Source: Trematomus loennbergii (Eukaryota; Chordata; Actinopteri; Perciformes; Nototheniidae). From it: a DNA stretch of 64,000 nt. A program made the translations under genes and the position numbers. This document shows positions 11,062 through 21,869 of the stretch, piece by piece. A model generated the notes under the pieces. It worked only from the letters and a program-made list of their open reading frames with translations. It was not told where the DNA came from and searched no databases. The stretch lies in contig JAAOOA010000127.1 of assembly GCA_012861695.1 (NCBI GenBank), positions 24,118,767-24,182,766 of the forward strand, in the 5' to 3' direction. Each line of letters starts with the position of its first letter. Within the stretch, counting starts at the first letter, position 1.

Positions 11062-12006
11062 AGTAAACAGTCACATCTTATCTGGATAAGTGCTGCAAAG
11101 TGCAGAATACCGTTTTGATAAGGGATACATGTGTGTAGTCTTTAATATTAAACATGATGCTGGTTGATAGCCACAGAACCGAAGTCGCACAAGTTAAACT
11201 GGGCGGATCACAGCTCCACAGCTGAGACTTCTCCACTCTGCTTTCAAACTGTGAGTAAGTCACTTGGAGGCTGTCTGAAGGTGTACACGGTCTCAGATGG
11301 ACTTTGTATCACATTAAGAACGATATCCAGTAATAAGTCTGGCAAAATAACTGGTTTAAATGATTTATTCAAGCGTGCAATGTTTTGAACACACACATCC
11401 CCAGTCACCTCATGTGTCTTTTTGTAGTCCTCGCTGTACACGTCCGGATATCGGCATCGCAACCACAACCTCACACACTGGTACTGAATGTGCATCAAAG
11501 TGTTCCTATCCAGACAAATATACCAAAAGATTAATGTAAACGACAGAAGAAGCGATCGAAATGTGTATATGTATTTTATAGAACGTCACGAGTTCCCCCG
11601 CGTCACCAGTTCAACGGTAACACCCCCGTGTCACCAGTTAAACGGTAACAACGGCTGAGTTGACCGCAGTGCAGAATCGCTGCATAGTTTAAATATCCTA
11701 ACAATGTTGTCCATTTTAGACATAGGCTTATTATATGTACAGCCCGTAATAACATTAATTTTCTGGGCTCAATATGTGTCTTGGCTGTTTTCGTTGTGAT
11801 CGCTAAATTCACCTTGTTTATAATAGTATCACCGCACACGAGTGCTTTTGTTTTGAAATCACTTCCGTGAGTTTCGCCCCGCCCCTCACTCCAAGGACCA
11901 TTAGACCATTTAGTAAGGTCAAAAGCAAAAAGCAAAAAGGCCTCTCAGACGCTCTTCCGTTTACTTGTTTAATAAAGAAAAACAAATGGACGGTAGATAC
12001 ACGGAT
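11062..12006 (-). repeat. Right arm of the foldback element
   Basis: Reverse complement of the interrupted left arm. On its minus strand an 84-codon frame at 11498-11244 is open here but broken in the left arm. It has no family motif that I recognise. Confidence 0.85.
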
Positions 12007-12013
12007 TGTGGTA

Positions 12014-12705
12014 CTTTTGGCACCTCATCCATCTGACCTTGAAACCAAACATGTAGATATATCGGTAGGACCTTTACTGCACTACTGAAATGTTTATGGG
12101 TTCAGAAAATAAGGAATTTTAAACGTTTCCATTCTTTAAGGTTGATTAATAATACAGCCATGCTTATAGTCTATGAGCAGTCTTGGGGAAAGTAAACACA
12201 AGAAAACCTTAAATTACATTTGTTTTTATGCATTAGCATTGTAATTGCAACCACACACCACTATGAATGATTGGGTATGTTTTTTTAAATGTGTTATGCA
12301 ATACTGCTGCACTTACTGCATCGTAACCCCTCTGATCATCAATCAGTGTGTTAATATAACTGATTTATCTTTTGTTCTTTAATGTTATTTTTTGTATACT
12401 CCTTTACATATGTTTTGAACCACGATAATAACAACAAACAGCCATAGAAACAATTACAGCAAGCGTGTGTTAAAAAGCTGGATAACATTTACATTATAGG
12501 AGGGGTTAAAATGTTTGAATTAAGTCCAACATTATAGTCGTATTTGCAGAGATTTGTTTGGGTTTGACTCAGCAAAACCTCTCAGTATGAAGTTAATAAC
12601 ATAAGTAAAACGTCAGGGTTCAAAGTTCATGCTCTTTAATAAATAAATAACTTGTTATACATCCATGGTCCAGGCAGGCTAGATAACAGCAGTTTATCCA
12701 CACAC
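12014..12705. promoter_or_regulatory. Intergenic, upstream region of akr1d1
   Basis: No repeat or frame is evident. It must contain the akr1d1 promoter and 5'UTR. AGTTAATAAC near 12591 resembles a half-site of the liver factor HNF1, which would suit a liver steroid enzyme, but a single short match is weak. Confidence 0.3.
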
Positions 12706-12798
12706 ATGGATCTGACAGCAGAACGCCACAGTGTCCCTCTCAGTGACGGGAACCATATCCCACTGCTGGGATTGGGCACCTATGGAGACCCTCGAACG
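12706..12798 (+). CDS. akr1d1: akr1d1 exon 1
   Basis: Codons 1-31, beginning [15 protein letters not shown] and ending [11 protein letters not shown], the first beta strand of the barrel. Phase 0; donor GTAAGA. Confidence 0.93.
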
Positions 12799-15641
12799 GT
12801 AAGAAGGATATGATATGCGTGTTTCTACTGTAGATCTGTTTTACTAATGACAGCTTCACCAAAAGGACTCTCTATAATGCAGGAGTTTTTTTCTTGTAAT
12901 GATTAGATAATGTTTAACAGAGAAATGTCAACACAAAGTGCAGCGCGAGTCAATCGAATAATGAGTCGGGTCAAATAATGTATTCATTTTATTTTGATTT
13001 ACAATAGACACCCAGAGGCACAGCACTTGAGTGTGTCAAGCTGGCCATAGATGTGGGTTACAGGCACTTCGATGGAGCATTGGTGTATTTCAATGAGCAT
13101 GAAGTTGGTCAAGCCATTAGAGAGAAGATTGCTGATGGAACCGTTCAAAGAAAGGACATATTTTACTGTGGGAAGGTAATACGATTTGTCATTCTTCATT
13201 CTTCAGTGGTGTTAACTATATTTCAATCTTGTATAACTACAGTAGTTCCATGTTACTTTTCTCAGCTCTGGAATACATTTCATCCACCAGAGTTGGTGAG
13301 ACCAGCTTTGGAGAGGACACTGAAAGCCTTACAACTAGACTATGTGGATCTCTACATTGTTGAACTCCCTATGGCCTTCAAGGTACACCATTTGATCTCA
13401 GTTCTTTTAACAACCAGCCCTTTAGTGTCTGAACATTGACCTAAGATAGTCACACTGGTAGTGTTTAGTTTAGATAATGCTCTGATTTACTCTGTCAGGT
13501 TTTAAGAAGATAATATTCTAAAACTATTTGAAATAAAAGATAATAGATCTAGAAAGTATGGCAACACACACAGCTGCATGCACAATCTAATGTTTATTTT
13601 TAGTTATATGCACTAGATAAGATACCAACACAATTGTATCAAACTGTTATATGTATGCATTGTAGCTGCATAACACGTGTCAATGTGGCTCATGATTAGT
13701 TTAAGGTTACAGAAAAGATAAGACAGCCATGTCGAGTATGTTTGCTCATGAACTCAAACTATACTATATTTGTTGAGATGTGAACTTAACCAAAGCTGAA
13801 GCCAACTGCACCACCACACTCCAACATTGTACCGAATATGCACAAATATAGACCAAAGCACTATTATTTATGCATTGTGTGTTAATGCAAAATAATGAAT
13901 TTTGCTTAAATATTAGCCTGGAAAAGAGTTCTATCCAAAAGACCAGGATGGAAAACACATCTACCACCACACAGACCTCTGTTCAACATGGGAGGTGAGT
14001 TCCATTCAATTCCCAATTTCTAAAATGCTTTAACATCCTGCATTGAAATGTCTGGATATGGTAGTTTCATGACAAGCCAAGCTTCATTCAAGGATCTGTT
14101 TTTTCTGCTCGGCTGTGCTTCATATGCGACTCAACTCTCTCAGTACGTCTGTAAAGATAATCACTATCAGTCAGAGGATGTAAATCTTTTTCTCCTCAAC
14201 AGGCTTTAGAGGCTTGCAAAGACGCAGGGCTGGTTAAATCTCTGGGAGTCTCCAACTTCAACCGCAGACAGCTGGAGCTGCTGCTCAACAAACCTGGCCT
14301 CAAACACAGACCTGTATCCAACCAGGTGACCCACACTAGTGTTCAGACCCCCACTGACATCACAGAAAGCATAGTATTACAGTAGTAAATCAGTATGTAT
14401 TAAAGACCATAAACAAGAGGGAAGATATATATATTTATAAGTAGCTGGTAGAGCTGTGTGTATTCTTTGGGTTACTTGTATGGTTGTTTTGAACTCAACA
14501 AACCTAGATCTTGTCACAATATTCAAACACTATATCAATATACATATTTCTTTAGCTTTATGGTGTTAAAATGAGTTCATATTTCCCCTCTAAGCCCACT
14601 ATTATTCTGGCTTGTAGCGCAAAGGGTGCTGATGTAATGTAACAGTTTTCTTCCTAAATTATATATTTTCTTCTCACTTACCTGTAGGTTGAATGCCATC
14701 CATATTTCACACAGCCCAAGCTTCTGGAGTACTGTCGTCAGAATGACATAGTGATAGTTGGCTACTGCCCAATTGGCTCCTCTAGAGATGCCTCCTGGTA
14801 AGAGATATGCACTTTTCACTGAAAGCTGGTGTTTTGTCATGTGTTGTTCCTTCTGGTACTGTATTCATATAAGGATAACATTTGTGTTCAACAACACAAT
14901 CGTAAAATGTTAAAATGTAAGTAATACAACAAAATATCTCTGCCACTCGTCAGCATCTTTTAAACCAACAACATTATTTCTGTTACCAAACCATTAACAC
15001 AGCGATGCGACACCTAAACACGTTGATAAACGTCTCTCTCCTGCTTTTGTATTTTCCTCCTTCTCTGGTTTAGGGTGAATGTGAAATGTCCTCCCCTGCT
15101 GGAGGACGAGCTGCTTGTATCCATTGGGGAAAAATACAAGAAGAGCACGGCTCAGGTGGCTCTGCGCTTCAACGCCCAGAGAAGAGTTGTCGTGATCCCC
15201 AAGAGCTTCAGCCCAAGAGGATCAAACACAACTTCCAGGTGGGTTTAAATAAATACCTTTTCATATATACATATTTATATATATAAGCCTTTGTCAGTAC
15301 GACAAGTTGTTATATTTATTTTATATAGTAATCTTAAATGTATTTCTATTATTTCAGTAAAAAAAATCATTTATTGTTCTAGATATTTGACTTTTCACTC
15401 ACTGAGGACGAAATGAAAGCCATTGAGGCGCTGAACAAAAATATCCGCTTTGTGGAGCTGCTGATGTAAGTATAAGCTAAAACTGTAACTACTGTATATT
15501 ATATATTGTGGTTTTTTGTCTAAATACTGTTTTCAAAAGACAAACAAGTCCACATCATTATGCTCGGAAAGCAACTTTTCATTGTTTCAACACAGGTGGA
15601 GCGACCATCCAGATACCCATTTCATGATGATATTAATATGA
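12706..15641 (+). CDS. akr1d1: akr1d1, steroid 5-beta-reductase (nine exons)
   Basis: Delta4-3-oxosteroid 5-beta-reductase is an NADPH-dependent cytosolic aldo-keto reductase (AKR1D1) that reduces the steroid A-ring double bond in bile-acid synthesis and hormone clearance. Exons: 12706-12798, 13008-13175, 13266-13382, 13917-13994, 14203-14325, 14688-14797, 15074-15238, 15383-15465, 15596-15641. Exon sizes 168, 117, 78, 123, 110 and 83 fit the AKR1 pattern. Residue numbering from the ATG places Asp53, Tyr58, Lys87 and Glu120 exactly where AKR1D1 has its tetrad. Glu120 replaces the histidine of other AKRs and is the signature of 5-beta-reductases. Exon 7 lacks one base in a C run (15212-15214), which shifts the frame in the NADPH phosphate-binding loop. 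Exon 9 appears to lack two T bases. These are probably assembly errors; decay to a pseudogene is less likely. Confidence 0.95.
13008..13175 (+). CDS. akr1d1: akr1d1 exon 2
   Basis: 168 nt, codons 32-87. Contains [18 protein letters not shown] with catalytic Asp53 and Tyr58, and ends at catalytic Lys87 (DIFYCGK). Confidence 0.96.
13266..13382 (+). CDS. akr1d1: akr1d1 exon 3
   Basis: 117 nt, codons 88-126. [16 protein letters not shown] carries Glu120, diagnostic for AKR1D1. Confidence 0.96.
13917..13994 (+). CDS. akr1d1: akr1d1 exon 4
   Basis: 78 nt, codons 127-152: [18 protein letters not shown] then TDLCSTWE. Loop A substrate region. Clean splice sites. Confidence 0.93.
14203..14325 (+). 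CDS. akr1d1: akr1d1 exon 5
   Basis: 123 nt, codons 153-193. Contains [20 protein letters not shown], the conserved AKR GVSNF motif. Confidence 0.96.
14688..14797 (+). CDS. akr1d1: akr1d1 exon 6
   Basis: 110 nt. [18 protein letters not shown], then a [13 protein letters not shown] loop. Ends phase 2. Confidence 0.95.
15074..15238 (+). CDS. akr1d1: akr1d1 exon 7 (one base short)
   Basis: 165 nt instead of the family's 166. The frame reads through [11 protein letters not shown] and then shifts; PKRIKHNFQ continues one frame over. The deficit is at the CCC run 15212-15214. Both splice sites are intact. Confidence 0.92.
15383..15465 (+). CDS. akr1d1: akr1d1 exon 8
   Basis: 83 nt: [20 protein letters not shown] then IRFVELL. 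Ends phase 2 within the Met codon; donor GTAAGT. Confidence 0.95.
15596..15641 (+). CDS. akr1d1: akr1d1 exon 9, C-terminus
   Basis: Begins WSDHPD. The expected AKR1D1 ending (YPFHD-acidic-Y, stop) is present one frame away. Two single T deficits (near 15614 and 15631) would account for it and would place the natural stop at 15634-15636. As read, a stop falls at 15639-15641. Confidence 0.75.
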
Positions 15642-15707
15642 TGAATGACTCTTTATAAAACAAAGTATTGATTGACTGATTTTGATTTTCAGCATCTTTA
15701 TTTCACC

Positions 15708-15713
15708 ATTAAA
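15708..15713 (+). terminator. Candidate poly(A) signal for akr1d1
   Basis: ATTAAA about 70 nt after the stop is the first plausible polyadenylation hexamer. Confidence 0.45.
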
Positions 15714-15965
15714 GTCTACACTGGTGCATGTCAACAGTGAACACTAGAGGGCTCTAGCTCACAGTAAATGAAAAGCACAACATAGGATAACATTTAGCTC
15801 AGATGTTTGATGACGTCAAGTTGTCTCATGCAGAATTTGCTTAGGGTTTACATAATATAAAAACCAAAAACATGTATTGTCACTTACAGCTGAATTGAAA
15901 TAGACGCAGCGTCTGCTTTAAATAAGGTTGGTTTAAAAAATAAGACTATGTGGAAAGAATGTTGC

Positions 15966-16256
15966 TGCACTGGTTTGCTAAAATAACTAGAAAATGCATT
16001 TCCTGCAGAAAATGCGTGCGAATGCTGTAAACTGTGAACATTTGTGGCTGAATTAGCTGAAAAGCTGAATATGTTATTAGCTGAATGGTAGCTGCTTTTA
16101 GCTACAAAAATGCAGAAAAAGCTTAATATTTAAAAGAAAGGTTTAAAAAAACATGTATAGCCTTGATGTAATGAAATAGCTGAATAATGTAATAGTTGAA
16201 TGGTTTCTGCAGCTGAAAATAGGCTGAAGGAGTTAAATATCAGATGTAAGTAGTAG
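15966..16256. repeat. Degenerate AGCTGAA-rich stretch
   Basis: Irregular copies of TAGCTGAA/AGCTGAAT recur across about 270 bp, as in decayed fish minisatellites. Non-coding. Confidence 0.45.
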
Positions 16257-16444
16257 TGAACTCTCTCTCTTCTCTGATCGCCCTCTCTCTCTTCTCTTCA
16301 TCGCCCTCTCTCTCTTCTCTTGATCACCCTCTCTACTCTTCTATCACCCTCTCTCTCCCTCTTGATCGCCTCTCTTCTTCTTCTTGATCGCCCTCTCTTC
16401 TCTTCTTTGATCGCCCTCTTCTCTCTCTCTTCTCTTGATCACCC
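16257..16444. repeat. Pyrimidine-rich minisatellite
   Basis: Tandem imperfect units of about 22-30 nt built from ATCGCCCT plus CTCTCTTCTCTTG. The strand is almost pure C/T apart from the GATCG/GATCA core. It runs directly into the assembly gap, so its true length is unknown. Confidence 0.85.
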
Positions 16445-16544
16445 NNNNNNNNNNNNNNNNNNNNNNNNNNNNNNNNNNNNNNNNNNNNNNNNNNNNNNNN
16501 NNNNNNNNNNNNNNNNNNNNNNNNNNNNNNNNNNNNNNNNNNNN
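16445..16544. other. Assembly gap (100 N)
   Basis: Exactly 100 N, the usual placeholder for unknown length, located where the minisatellite would have collapsed the assembly. Confidence 0.99.
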
Positions 16545-18105
16545 TTGCCATCTTAGTGTAATGTATGTTCCATAATGACATACTTTCAATGATTATGGTA
16601 GACATGTATAACACAAAAAGTATAGACAAAACTATGCTGTACACACAATGATGTATGTCTGGACTTGATTTTAATTTGAAATGTTGATGTAAACTTGTTA
16701 GAGTCATATATTCATCGGCAGGCTGTGTGTCATTAGCAGGGTTCTTGAATAAAGTAGGACAAATGTTTTCCAAGACAAACAAATCTGTTGCTTTTAAAGA
16801 GGTTATTTATATCCAGTAGTGCTGGGAAATCAGCTTTGAGCTGTCATGTTTTCACATCTCAAGGTGCGGAAACCTCTGGAAAGATTGTGAATTGCTCGGC
16901 GTATTCCCTTTTAATCTTCTGACAAGATTCAGTAGTGGCGATGAAATAGAATGTATGTCTCAATTTAACATTTAGTGAAGTATTATAAGCTGAATTCTGG
17001 AGTGAAACACTGTGCTTCTGAGAATCAATCATTTGATGTAATAACAGCAATAACTGTTGCTAAACTAAAATATTAAAAGTTAATGACTTTGTGCACTATT
17101 GAATTTAAGATTCAAAAGCCTCAACTACTATTACCAGACTTTCATCAACATTAAACTCTATTTAGTTTAAGTTACACATTTTGATAATTAGGAAGTATAT
17201 TAAGGACTAATTATTAAATATTTCCTTCAAGAAAGTCAACTATTTAGAAAGTAAATCCACCTACATGGTATGAAAAACTATGCTAATCTCGGTGCTGTTT
17301 GATGTTTTCCCTGTCATCACAATACAAAAGGATTTAAGGAGGTGTGGATGTTTGTGCTGCAACTCCCTGAGGACAAGATTTCTTCAGCAAGATGACAACA
17401 ATACAGCAGCCTCCAAAACAAAAGGCAACGTGTGGAGGGCCTCTTGTGGGATGAGCAGCTCCGAAAAGTTGAATACTGTTATATTGAATTGTTTCTTGGC
17501 TGTTTTTAGATTACAAACAAGAAGAATGATTAAAACTAGTTTTTTTCTGAAAACGTTGCAGTAAAAAGGACAGACATCCTCTCCTCTGAGCGGTCATTTT
17601 AAAGAGACGTCCATTAATGATGACAGGAGGCACAGCAGCCCTCTGTCTGATGGACAGATGTGTTCATGACGACTTATTATTTACTTTTAATTCATTGACA
17701 GTGCGGTATAATGAGACAATAACAGGCTACAGATGCGGACATATACACACACATATATATTTATATAAATATATACAATTTCAGAATCAAACAAGTATGA
17801 GAGCACTCTCATAATAACGTAACACTATCAGAGACTGGATATATCCCCCCCTCTCTGGTCGCTACAATGGGGAAATTACGGGCTAAAAGTTTTATTTACA
17901 AGTATTAAAAGTAAGCAGAGGACACCAAACCAACTGAGACCTGTCAGTCCGCCGCATCTACACACACAGGGTGCCATAAGGGGGTGAAAAGTTAGGACGA
18001 TTCTAAGGGCCCGTGACTGACAGGGGCCCAAACAATTTTAGAACATTAAGAAAAAAATGTTTAAGTAACCAATGTGATATATTTTCATGGGGCCCAAAAT
18101 CCCTG

Positions 18106-18167
<62 letters not shown>

Positions 18168-18411
18168 ACGCACACTAGTCTGTACCACACACACCTACAG
18201 CTCTTAAAGCATATCATATATATCAGGCTACAGCCATGTGTATTTTATTATGTGAAGCACTAAATGGTTTTAGAAAAATATCGACTCTTTGTTTGTAGAT
18301 ATCAACTAAACTAAAGCATACAAAATAAAGAGAGTAATGTAGGCCTGTTATACTGAGTGATATATTATACACACTGCTCTGCTTTCTGCACGGACCTCAC
18401 AGCTGTTCTCG
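16545..18411. other. Intergenic, no gene seen
   Basis: AT-rich sequence with no open frame of gene-like character on either strand. Contains one (CA)n microsatellite at 18107-18174 next to a GGGGCCC-containing unique stretch. Confidence 0.4.
18107..18174. repeat. (CA)n microsatellite
   Basis: Pure CA dinucleotide run with CACG variants at its right end. Confidence 0.95.
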
Positions 18412-18477
18412 GGTCACTACCGGAGGACCGAGGAGTCGAGGAGTCCAGGAGGGGAAATTAGAGAAATGAGAAACCTT
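18412..18477 (+). repeat. Left copy of 66-bp direct repeat bounding the Harbinger block
   Basis: GGTCACTACCGGAGGA, then GAGGAGTCGAGGAG-type purine repeats and GAAATTAGAGAAATGAG. The same sequence recurs in the same orientation at 21870-21938. Confidence 0.85.
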
Positions 18478-18843
18478 CTGTGTATCGCTCACTGATTGGA
18501 CGTCGCAGCGCATGCACTGATCTGATGCTTCTTGACATGAGAGCAGTTTACCAGCGGAGTGAAGAAAACACATGAACCTCACGGGAGTCACTCCTCAGTA
18601 TAATCAGTGTTTTGTTTAAATTAATGTATCATTTAATTAGAAATATCTGTGATATGTCTGAACAACAAAGTGGACAAAAATCATTTTATTCATTTATTGG
18701 AAACATTTTCATGATCGCTTTTATCGTTTTACATTTTCATTTATTGTCATTTCCATTCAGTCACAGCTGAGGGGCATGAATTCCTTGATTTCACTCGGTT
18801 TAAAATCCCTGCCTCCAACCTGCAGCTGGCACATTTGAAAGAC

Positions 18844-20254
18844 ATGGCGGAAGAAACACAACACACGTGTAAGTGCCTTTACTTAATGTTATGTGTATGC
18901 CTACAACGATACCGTTACGATAATGCAACATCTGTTCACATTTATTTAACCCACAACTCGTATATTGCTGTTATTGAACGCTTTATATTTTCTCAACAAT
19001 GTTCATGTGAAATGCCCAACTAAAGGCAAGATTTGCAATAAATAACGTGCGTACACTAGTAGCTACACACATAGCATTCGTTATTTATCGGACATAGTTC
19101 GGTTGGAAACCACGTGTTTGTTCATTAAACTACCTGCCACATAAAGACGTAACTAAGGTACCATCATTCATTTGGCAGTCACAATCTATTTGTAATAAAT
19201 AATTCAATATATTCAATATTCAATTCAATAATGAAGCTGTCATTTATATGCGGCATTATGTGAGTGAAATGTTAATGGCTTAAGGTTTCCTTTTGCTGAT
19301 GTATATAAAATATTTCTCCTTAAACAGGGACGGAGGCCCAAACTAGAGCCCTCGTTAAACACAGGACTGAGAATGAGCACCTGTTCACAGGAAAGAGATA
19401 CACTGCCAAGAAGGCCTGGGGGTGAGCTACAGTTTTACATCCGTTTTTTGACAATACTGTTTTGCTGCATGTTATGATAATCAATGTAACCACTACTGTG
19501 CATGAACCACAGTGAACCTGCGTGTGTCATGGAATTATTATGCATGAAGCATATTATCAGGAGTAATCACACTTTGCATGCCGGGATGCTATAAGTTTAC
19601 AAATTGTTTACTCCACAGAGAGGTTCTGCAGAAGATGGGGTTGGAGGAGTTGCTCACTCCCACCCAACTCTCAAACAAGTGGGACAACCTCAAAAGACAA
19701 TATAAGGTGAGATATTGTATTTCTAGATACATACAATGCAGCTATTTCTATTGTGTCTTCATCTGACTGATACATTCCTTGTTCTCCCCCAGGAGCTGAA
19801 AACCCTCCCTACAGGGACGGGGACAGAGGAGGGGGAGGCCACGGCAGCCACATGGTCGTGGTTTCCCCTGATGCATGAGGCCATCGGGAGTCGGCCCTCC
19901 ATGGAGCCTCTAGTCCTGATGGACTCATACGTCAGGGAAAATGAGCCTACGGCTGACGTGGCCCCCAGTGGAATTGGCTCTTCATCCAGTGGAGCTGGGG
20001 CCACTCCTTGTGGCCAGGCAATTGAGGAAGAGGAGGATCCTGGGCAGCCTGGCACAAGTAGCAGCACCACTACACTTGATGAAGAGCCATCCACCTCTCT
20101 CAGTCCCCCGCCTGCCAAGAAGAACAGGGCAAGTAGGGGGGCCCTCATAGAATTTCTGAAAGAGGAGGCCAAACGAGAGCAGGAACGTTTTGAGGCCACT
20201 CACGCTAACAACACAAGGCTGTTAGATTTATTTGAGCAATTTATAAATAAATGA
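18844..20254 (+). CDS. Harbinger-type Myb/SANT-like DNA-binding protein (four exons)
   Basis: Harbinger transposons encode a second protein with a Myb/SANT-like trihelix domain, which binds the transposon ends and carries the transposase to the nucleus. Exons: 18844-18868, 19328-19421, 19619-19706, 19793-20254, with consistent phases (1, 2, 0) and GT-AG sites. Exons 2-3 form the domain: WTEAQTRALVKHRTENEHLF, tryptophan-spaced, then LSNKWDNLKRQYK. Exon 4 opens with ELKTLPTGTGTEEG and WSWFPLMHEAIGSRPSMEP, an acidic Ser/Pro-rich linker with a basic PPAKKNR patch, and a C-terminal helix ending LLDLFEQFINK. About 222 residues, uninterrupted. It is divergently placed (tail to tail) with the damaged transposase. 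It could be a still-open transposon gene or a domesticated one. Confidence 0.8.
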
Positions 20255-20425
20255 TTTTGTTTCTAAGTTTTTGCAACGTTTTTATTGTTCCATTTTCATA
20301 CACTTTGTTTGTCAAACCAGTTTTCATTTATTTGTTAAACATGTTGTCACAACACAATAAACCGCGAATGAAGGCACACAGCTTTTCACACAGTGTGGTG
20401 CCCAAGGCCTTCGTGTCCTCAAGTC

Positions 20426-21088
20426 CTACAAATAATCATGGTCTTGAAGTTCAACTGGGTGCACACGTGGAGCAGAGAGCAGCCCTGCCAGTCGGTCTCG
20501 CTGGCCATGTCCGCCTCGTTCCCCCCTCACCGGACGTGGTGGAACCACACCAATGTCCCCAACATCCTCTGCAGGCTCCAGGATGTCCCGCGCTGTGAGG
20601 CAGATATTGTGCAGGACTACACAGGCGGTGATGAGTGAGGGGACAAAGGTGTGGTGGACCTCCAGAGCCTTGAAGAACAGCGATCTCCACCTAGTTTTCA
20701 TCATGCCAAAGGCTATGATGGAGCGAGCCCTGGCATGATGCTGGTTGAAGCGACTCTGCACCCTCCCTTGCAGTGGTTCTTTGTAGGGTGATGATGGCCT
20801 CCTGGCGAAGGGCTGCAATCTTTTCCCAGTGTGCACCAGTCTGCAGACGGTAGACTTGGGGACATCAAAGGCCCGGGACAAGCCGTGTGCCAACCAATAA
20901 ATGATAATTAAAATATTTACCTCATGTGACCAGCCTTGTGTGTTCTTTGATGGCAGGATCCTCAGCAGGGCCTCCAGTGACTGGCGCCCCAGTCTGTAGT
21001 CCTGCATGAGGTCCTTCTGGCCATCAAAGAACACAGCAAGGACTGGCACATGAGGGTTTAAAATGGCTTGGATGGGATCGACATCCAT
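20426..21088 (-). pseudogene. Harbinger (HARBI1-like) transposase, internally deleted
   Basis: The minus-strand exon starts after acceptor TTTTGCAG with MDVDPIQAILNPHVPVLAVF and reads openly to PVELQDHDYL. The N-terminal helix-turn-helix part (FDVPKSTVCRLVH) and C-terminal part (AFGMMKTRWRSLFFKALEVH, HNICL) are recognisable as HARBI1-type. The central DDE region with its first two aspartates (DG-x-H and GD-GYP type motifs) is missing: the sequence jumps from GKRLQ to SSPYKEPLQGRVQSRFN. The catalytic glutamate expected before AFGMMK is also absent (RSIIAFG). The join stays in frame, so it is open but cannot be catalytic. Confidence 0.85.
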
Positions 21089-21238
21089 CTGCAAAATAAA
21101 GATACCTGTTACCTTCAGCACCTAGCTTTTACTAATATCCGACAATTAATTGATCTTACATTAATTGCTGTTGTTGGTGAAACCATTCATACTGCACCAG
21201 ACTAGTGTGATGCTTACCTCTATTAAACAAATAGCCTG

Positions 21239-21274
21239 TTATCGTGCCCGACGGCGCCTGGACTGCTCCTGCAT
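21239..21274 (-). pseudogene. Remnant of the Harbinger transposase N-terminal exon
   Basis: The minus strand encodes MQEQSRRRRAR followed at once by TAA. This Arg-rich motif is typical of the N-terminus of fish Harbinger transposases. Stops on both sides show the upstream exon has decayed. Confidence 0.45.
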
Positions 21275-21642
21275 TATGTAGGCCTACTGCAGTAATGCAC
21301 GCAATGGCATCAGACATCTTGCGTTTGGTAAGGTTGAACCTCTTTCTATCCGAAACTTATATAGGCCTGGTACCTTCTTCCTAAATGACCTTCATGGGTT
21401 TCAGCTGGTAGTTTGTCACTGACCTGATTAGCTTTTCATTTAGCTGCCAAACCGCAGTCATTAAGTACTATTTAAAATGTTAATTTGCTACATATCCACA
21501 CAAACAAAGTGTGCAATCCATGTTAATCTAACTGGGTTTGATAGATAACATCTCTCTTTCCTCTCTTCACGTGACACTCCGGAGGAAAGGACGTCCCATT
21601 GCTCTTAAAACAAATGTTCCTGCTTCTTCTCCCTTCTCGTGG

Positions 21643-21700
21643 TTTCCTTGCGTCTCTCCATGCTTCCCTGGTGGCCGGGAGATACTAAGACGCAAGGAAA
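21643..21700. repeat. Hairpin with perfect 13-bp arms
   Basis: TTTCCTTGCGTCT (21643-21655) and AGACGCAAGGAAA (21688-21700) are exact complements around a 32-nt loop. Further AGACGCAAG copies follow at 21701-21725. Probably the core of a small MITE. Confidence 0.7.
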
Positions 21701-21869
21701 AGACGCAAGTGAAGGACGCAAGGATTGCATTTAACAGAAGTGAGATGCAGCCTGTGTATTCTCGGTTATAGCTCCTCCAGAGAGCCTCCTCGATGCTCGA
21801 TCCTCGGTCCTCTGAGTGCATTTAGAGAAATTAGATGTCCTTCAACATTGCGCGCTGAAATCCATTTCC

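Larger units (their letters stand above)
2097..12006. mobile_element. Foldback DNA transposon with ~0.95-kb inverted arms, nested with later insertions
   Basis: The two ends are reverse complements starting AATCCGTGTATCTACC. The flanks carry a 7-bp duplication TGTGGTA at 2090-2096 and 12007-12013. The left arm is in three pieces (2097-2111, 4155-4498, 6985-7560), separated by a hAT insertion and a second foldback. The right arm is continuous at 11062-12006. Removing four clear insertions leaves an original element of roughly 3.3 kb. No recognisable transposase remains, so the superfamily is open. The 7-8 bp duplication would suit hAT or P/Zisupton-like elements. Confidence 0.75.

Noticed and set aside
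16320..16782. Frames running through the N gap
   Set aside because: They consist of X residues and minisatellite translation.
19759..20203. Long minus-strand frames opposite the SANT-like gene
   Set aside because: Shadow frames of exon 4; no motifs, and splice structure supports the plus strand.
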